Part shown: positions 58,403 through 64,000 of the stretch, in pieces
How the letters are laid out: the number at the start of each line of letters is the position of its first letter
Numbering within the stretch: position 1 is the stretch's first letter
Assembly: GCF_002288925.2 (NCBI RefSeq)
Contig: NW_022098057.1
Location: forward strand, 65,383,094-65,447,093
Reading direction: 5' to 3'
From: Delphinapterus leucas
Lineage: Eukaryota > Chordata > Mammalia > Artiodactyla > Monodontidae
Length of the DNA: 64,000 nucleotides
Notes under the pieces: generated by a model
Seen by the model: the letters and a program-made list of their open reading frames with translations, nothing else
Database searches by the model: none
Told to the model about the DNA's origin: nothing
Position numbers and translations under genes: made by a program

Positions 58403-59429
58403 AGACTGCCACCTCCTTTATCATTTAATACCTGTTTTCATATAATTAAACTGCATTATTGATTTAGAATATCAGAACATATACCTGCAGAATAATAAAA
58501 TATCTAAGACATAAAAATACACTACCATCAAATGGAAAACAAATGGCTCATTAATATAATTCAGTAAGCCAGTTTTCAACTAAGTGATCAGTGTGTTTTT
58601 AATGTAGTCAAAATGTCTAATTTAAAAACCTCACCCACAGAGCTGAATGATAATTTAAATAAATTATACACATATGCTTAATTATATTTAGAAAAAAGTC
58701 TTTGGAGTCCATCCTCATATGTCTATTTTTAAATGATTTTTATTTGTTAAGATGTGAGGAGGCTCCCCATCCTAAGGAAACATTCTATTTTTTTTTCATA
58801 TATAATCTATATAGTTCCCTTCTCCTTTTCCATAGTCAGTTTTTAATTTCCCTATTATTTAGTAAAAACCTTATTTTTTAGTGAGAGATTAGTAAACAGA
58901 TTTGAATATGGGAGGAGACTATTTTATATAATCTTACTAGGGCAAGCCTTTAAAATAATCTGTAAACCTGGTCTAAAGTGTGGGTGTGATTTATGATCCT
59001 TTCATTCGACCTTAGTTGATAGTAGAAACCAAGTGATATTATTAAGTAGTCAATTAAACAGTGTATTTGTATTATCTTCTATGATACTTCGGCAGGCAAC
59101 TGTGGGGTATATGGCTTCAGTCCTGGGCATTTATAATTTTTTTGGAAAGTTAAGACATATACCCATGAAAAGAGAAATGAACAGAGTAAGAGTCAACTGA
59201 AAATAACTGACAAATACTATTATAAGAAGAAACATAATCGACAGAATACTTAATCCCTGCTGCACAGAGGTGGCTTTACAGATAATTATTAAATAGAGAA
59301 AATGAAGAAGTAATCATCATGAGCTACCACAAGTTTATTAAAGAAAAATAAAAGACTAAACCTTATTTCTTCTTCTTTTTTTTTTTTTTGGCTTGGGTCA
59401 CTAAACTGTCAGAAAATATAGAGTCAGGA
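58403..59429. other. Non-genic sequence, no recognised element
   Basis: No gene or named repeat is recognised. A T-run lies at 59369-59389. Confidence 0.4.
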
Positions 59430-60955
59430 TAACTATGAGATTATTTGACAAGGTTTCTCATAGTGTACAAATGAATAAGACAGAAAACTGGATTTTATGC
59501 ATGGAAATGTACAGCTGGTCACATTAATAGATGTTAGTTAAAGCACAGTGATTAATACTTTAACGAAATGGAGGAGCCCTGCGTAGGACAATATTATTCT
59601 CAGGCCACTCTTCAGCGTTCTTTCTGCAAATTATTGGCATGAGTAATCTAGATGATGAGATAAAACTTGCAAATAATCAGAGCTTAGGAGAATAATGACT
59701 GTATTAGTTGGCTGAATTAGGTTCTAAAATATCTCGACAGGCAGTGACAGACAAAACCTAACAAGGAGAGTTTTATCAGGAACAAATTTAAACTTGTGGT
59801 CTTGTAATAACAAAATAAAACCTGCCACTCCCTAAAAACCAAAACCAACCAACCAACCAACCAATCAACCAAACAAACTAGAAACCACAAAATAGAGGAT
59901 ATACCTATTAGCAGCAACCCAACTGAAACAGTTTTAAGGATTTTGTCAATAGAAGTTAATAGTATGGTGGTGTTATAAAACAGCTGATGTGATCTTAGGC
60001 TATGTCACTGTGTCTCAACCTTTTTTTAATTATTGTCCCTCTAATGAATCCTTTAACATTTTTTTCTTAGTCATTTTCCCAGTTAAATTTTAATGGCACA
60101 GGTGTACTGTATATCTCTTAATGTGTTATATCTATGTGCTTTATCTATAAAAAGAGTAAGCTTTTTTCTTACAAGAATCAATTTTCACCCTCTTATGGGC
60201 AATATCACCCTCATTGAGAATGCATAGGCTTTATTAATAGCGAATACTCTAGAATAATGAAAGAAAAATTCTACTGTTCTTAGCTATTTAAAATATTGTG
60301 TTCACTTCTGAATAGCACATTTTAAGACATATTTCAAAACTAGATAATATTCAAAAGAGAACATTTAGGATGGCGTGACATGAAGAAATTTTAAAGGGCA
60401 AAGAATGGTTATTCTAGGGAAAGTGAAATGGAAGGGGTTCTTATACATATCTTTAAATATGTGAGAAGCTGTTTTATGACAAAAGGGATCTAATTATTGA
60501 GCAGTATTTTGGCTAAATATTATAAGTTACCTGTCCAAAGTATCCAAAAATGGAAATGGTTATTTCATTAGGAATAATATTCTTTGTCACGAGATATACT
60601 ATATCATACATAACCCAGTATACATACATGTACATAACCCTATGGTGTAGGGGACAGGAAAGAAAAGATTCAATCCCTAAATGGACAGGATGACCTTAGC
60701 ATCTCTTTCATTCCTGATTTTGTGATACTGGGCAATCTTGAAGGAAAAAACAGAATTAGATAAACTTAGATTATAGAATGCTCCAAGGTAGACATTCTGG
60801 CTTCTTAGACATGGAAATTAGGGCATGCAGATGACTTCTGCTATCTGCTTTGTCCAGAATTCAGCAGGTCACGAACATCCTTACATGCAATATGTTGGAC
60901 TTCGATTACATCTATCCTTTCTAGTTTTAGAAATCTAAGATTCTATGGCTCAGTA
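59430..60955 (+). repeat. L3/CR1-like LINE fragment
   Basis: Sense CR1-type sequence in order: a 'ccctgcgtaggacaatatta' equivalent of the RT motif region, 'aatctagatgatgagataaa', 'cttgcaaataatcagagctt', the 'tattgtgttcacttctgaat' block, 'aaaagagaacatttaggatg', and the 3' terminus 'gaaatctaagattctatggc'. An unrelated insertion of about 220 bp (60010-60240) breaks it. L3/CR1 LINEs ceased activity before the placental radiation, so 1.5 kb of colinear sequence is a long survival. Confidence 0.7.
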
Positions 60956-61570
60956 ATTTATGATATGACGATGCTGTTCCTATTGCCCAGTCTTCCCCAT
61001 CCGCTCAAGCAATTCACCAAGTACTTACAAGTCATCAGTTACCAGGCTGGGACCTTGAGTTGTCACATGAGACACAAATGTCATCTTTTAGAAAGTATAA
61101 TCTCAGGGAGAATAGGAGGGAAAGAAACTTCATTACCCAAAAGAGGTGTTTTATGTTAAAAAGTAGAAGTTATTATACAAAGACAGTGCTAGTCAGGGTC
61201 TCTGCCATTATCATCTCTCCATAATTGGGGGTCTTTTATACTTCTAAAACATCAGCATTTAAGGTTTCTCTGGACAAAGGTAGCATTACTGGCCTATCCT
61301 AGCTTTAACCTAGGTCAGTCAAGGAGGCTAGACAGGGTTTATAAGAACCTGTCAGTTGACTTTTTCAGACTCATCGTTGAGTAGAGAGTCTCACATGTGT
61401 GCTCACTTGAAGCCCAGGCCTATGCACAGAGTATCTGAAATAAGAAGGTACATTTTAAAAAGAATAGGATAAAGCTGTATGGCTTTTGCATTTATGGGAG
61501 TTGTTACTGAAATTACAGTATAAATAGGATTGTAATCTGTAAAGTGCCAAAAGTGTTGTTGTGGTTTTTT
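60956..61570. other. Non-genic sequence, no recognised element
   Basis: No gene or named repeat is recognised. Confidence 0.4.
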
Positions 61571-61648
61571 TTGTTGTTGTTGTTGGCAGTAGTAGTAGTA
61601 GTAGCAGCGGTAGTAGTAGTAGCAGCAGCAGCAGTAGTAGTAGTAGTG
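61571..61648. repeat. Triplet tract (TTG)n then (TAG/CAG)n
   Basis: Five TTG units to 61585 precede about twenty TAG, CAG or CGG triplets at 61587-61647. TAG and CAG units alternate in blocks. The minus-strand frame here (61705-61403) reads as Tyr and Cys runs and is an artefact of the repeat. Confidence 0.95.
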
Positions 61649-61894
61649 ATTGCCTGATTTCCTTGTTTCAGTTTCACAACTGTGAAGTATCTGGCAGCTC
61701 TCCAATGCTGACTTAGTCTGGGAGGATTGGGTGACTATAGCATAATGATTAATTATTCTTCATGAACCATTCCTACTCCCACTTTAGTCTACTTTTTTTG
61801 TGTTTGTCTCCTCTGAACTCAAATACACTTCATTGGCTGAAAAGGAGGAAAATTTTTCTGTGACAGGGAGATTGGGGAAGTTGAAGGGGGCACC

Positions 61895-61995
61895 ATGATA
61901 TAATTGAAAGAAGAGATCTCTTGCCGTGTGACCTTGGAAAAGTCACTTAGCCTCTTTTTCCTGACCTGTAAATCAGATGACACCATTGGTCCAGT
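61895..61995 (+). repeat. MIR SINE core fragment
   Basis: The MIR core 'gtgaccttggaaaagtcact' is followed by 'tagcctctttttcctgacct' and 'gtaaatcagatgacaccatt'. Confidence 0.85.
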
Positions 61996-62029
61996 CAATC
62001 TTTCTTGTGTAATTCTTAATCCTTATTGT

Positions 62030-62168
62030 GTATTGTAATCATTGGGAGAGTCTTTATAAAATTGAGGTGTCTGTGTCCTAACCTAGTTTGTAGGAGGGCC
62101 CGGATTTTTATTTATTTTTAAAAATCTCTTTAAGTCACTCAAATGTACAGGTTGAAAACCAAAGCTTT
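62030..62168 (+). mobile_element. MER5-type hAT fragment
   Basis: 'taatcattgggagagtcttt', 'ttaagtcactcaaatgtaca' and 'ggttgaaaaccaaagctttg' fit the MER5 order. A TTTA run near 62106-62122 expands the middle. Confidence 0.6.
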
Positions 62169-62992
62169 GTAGTATTGTTGTGAGGACAAAATTGAATAAT
62201 AATAATAAATGGGCCTTAAAAGGGGCTATTCAAATGATCATTTCCCAAGGGAGAGTATGAGTGATTTTTTTTTTTCCCCATGGGATTTTACTTTGTAGTA
62301 ACAACAGTGCTTTGCCTGATTGCTGTGTTCTGCCCTGACCAGGAGGAATCAGGGGAGACAGCACATGCTCAGATGATTTCACTCAGTTAAGAATCATGCT
62401 TCCAGATTATCAGCCTGTCATCATCACGGCACCAAAGATGACCAGCCTATGCTGATGGTTTCCTAAAGGGCCTGGCAAGGCTCAGAATTACCAGCCCAGT
62501 CTCATTCGACCTCACAAGGAAATCACAGGCCAAGAGCTGCTCTTCTCTGCACAGAGATGGGACCAATATTTATGGAGGTCACTACCAGTTACCCACCAAG
62601 CTCCAAACATTCCAGAAATTGTTCCTTTTTGGTTGGTAAATTTAGGGTCCTTGAGCTATGTATGACTTGCTTAGTGCGATAAAGCTGATTGACACTTATT
62701 TTTTTAACTATTTGAGATGTGACAGGGCAAGAGTATCATGGGATTTCATTTTATTATTCAATGTCAACCCTGTAAATATTCATAGAAAAGTGTCTGGGGG
62801 AGATTAAACTTCTGATAAGTATTCAGCAGGACGGAGACTGAAGATTAACCTTTTGTATAAAAGATTAACCTTTCGTATATAATGAAAAATTAATATAAAA
62901 TATAAAATTAGTACCAGACATTTGGCAGAAGAGGTTTAAGCTGAATTTGCATGTTGAAGTGACTACACAAGTTCTAATCTTCTATTAAGGGT
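62169..62992. other. Unique-looking non-genic sequence
   Basis: No gene is supported. The block 62280-62640 has balanced composition and no repeat signature. Confidence 0.45.
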
Positions 62993-63003
62993 AACAAAAT
63001 ATT

Positions 63004-63061
63004 TTCTTTTTGGAATTTTTGAATTTTATTTTATTTATTTTTTTATACAGCAGGGAAGGGG
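63004..63061 (-). mobile_element. Ultra-short L1-derived insertion (58 bp)
   Basis: An 11-bp perfect duplication, AACAAAATATT, at 62993-63003 and 63062-63072 brackets 58 bases. The content ('gaattttattttatttattt', 'tttatacagcaggg') resembles the antisense 3' end of artiodactyl and cetacean L1s. It is best read as a severely 5'-truncated L1 insertion. Confidence 0.75.
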
Positions 63062-63072
63062 AACAAAATATT

Positions 63073-63399
63073 AACCAGCAAATAATGTCACTACTTAAGG
63101 TGACAGAGAAGAGAATATATAAATAATAGGAGTCTTAGTCCAACCAAAAAAGATTCTTTGGAGATTAATGATAATTTAAAAAATACATATCTCTAAATTC
63201 ATGAAGTATAATGGCTTTTAATTTTTCTGTAAGACTACGTAAGTCTTGACAGCTTTCTATTTATTTTGCTCAGCTTAAGCATTCAGTGACCATAAGACAT
63301 TGAACTTGGTATACAGAATTGAACCCTGTTTAATTTTTGACAGGTTTTTCTATGATTGACTCACTGATTCCTTATTTCAACAGTAGAGTGGGGGAAAAA
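63073..63399. other. Non-genic sequence, no recognised element
   Basis: No gene or named repeat is recognised. Confidence 0.4.
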
Positions 63400-64000
63400 A
63401 AGACAAAAGTCTCAATCTTTTTAGAACTTACTTTCCAGTAGAGAGAATGGCAGTGAGTCAGAGAGGTGATTTTTTAAATTTGTAGTGTTTCAGATGGCAT
63501 TAGGGCCACTCTGAAAAATAAAGCAGGAAAGGAGTGATAGGGGTCCTGGTAAGGGGTTGCTTTTGTAAAAAAACAAAAAAAAGAAACAAACAAAAAAAAG
63601 AAGTTTTATCAGAGAAAGTATGGCTATGTGGATATTTTTTTCAGGGAACTAAGGAGAGAGAGAGAGAGAGGAGGGAGGGAGAGAGAGAGAGAGAGAGGGA
63701 GGGAGGGAGGGAGAGGGAGAGAGAGAGAGAGTGTTGGTCTGGGGGTTAGTGGTCATGGGGGGAAGAGCTTATAGGCCCTTGTAAGGACTTTGCCAATTAC
63801 TCTGAAAGAAAGGGGAGTGATTAGAAGATTTTAGGCTGAGTAGTAACATGATCTGCCTTTTCCAAAGGATGGTTCAGCCTTCTGTGTTAAGAATAGATAG
63901 TAATAAGGTAAGCCTGGATGTATGGAAACATGTTAGAAGCGATTGTCATGGTTAAGGGGAGAGACACTGTGGGCTTGGACCAGAACGGCAGCAGTGGATG
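63400..64000 (-). repeat. L2 LINE, long 3' fragment, continues past window
   Basis: Antisense L2: 'agaacttactttccagtaga', 'aggcccttgtaaggactttg', 'gagtagtaacatgatctgcc', 'gggcttggaccagaacggca'. The L2 is interrupted by an A-rich and GA-rich stretch at 63565-63732. It runs to the window edge. Confidence 0.82.
63655..63732. repeat. (GA)n / (GGGA)n purine tract
   Basis: Pure purine with GA and GGGA units. The open frame at 63534-63749 across it is a low-complexity artefact. Confidence 0.95.

Overview
This is gene-free mammalian nuclear DNA, most probably from a cetacean (dolphin or whale). The inference rests on the repeats. There are four tRNA-derived SINEs of the CHR type, recognisable by 5' ends like TTCCCTGGTGGCGCAGTGGTT and, in two copies, the short GC-rich body typical of cetaceans. 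There is an 80-bp mariner hairpin of the kind common in Cetartiodactyla, and L1 copies share a characteristic cetartiodactyl 3' UTR. I see no BovB, BovA or PRE-1 element, which argues against ruminants and pigs.

No functional host gene, RNA gene or CRISPR array can be supported. The only long open reading frame (671 codons at 10794-12809) is the 5' part of a decayed L1 ORF2. Remaining ORFs are short, or are antisense or chance frames in L1, SINE or low-complexity DNA.

Layout. 1-10 kb: old L2/MIR/hAT debris, a CHR SINE (1817-2167), a twin-primed inverted L1 (2311-4243), a pyrimidine tract (5218-5470), and an L2 split by MER5A. 10.7-15 kb: a near-complete L1 ORF2 with a SINE nested in it. 17-25 kb: a second twin-primed L1, a mariner MITE, a MER1-like hAT, a MaLR LTR and a truncated L1. 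25.5-30.5 kb: an old sense L1 broken by two antisense L1s, then a SINE with a GATA tail. 31-53 kb: mostly unique or ancient sequence with L2, MIR, MER20, Tigger and HAL1-like pieces. 53-61 kb: a MaLR LTR, an antisense L1, a decayed L1M that keeps its 5' end, and an L3/CR1 fragment. 61-64 kb: triplet repeat, MIR, MER5, a 58-bp L1 stub and an L2.

The elements do not form a pathway. Their main interest is the nested, datable history of retrotransposition, with target-site duplications legible for many insertions. I found no undescribed biological system. Family names come from recalled consensus features, without an alignment, so subfamily calls are tentative.
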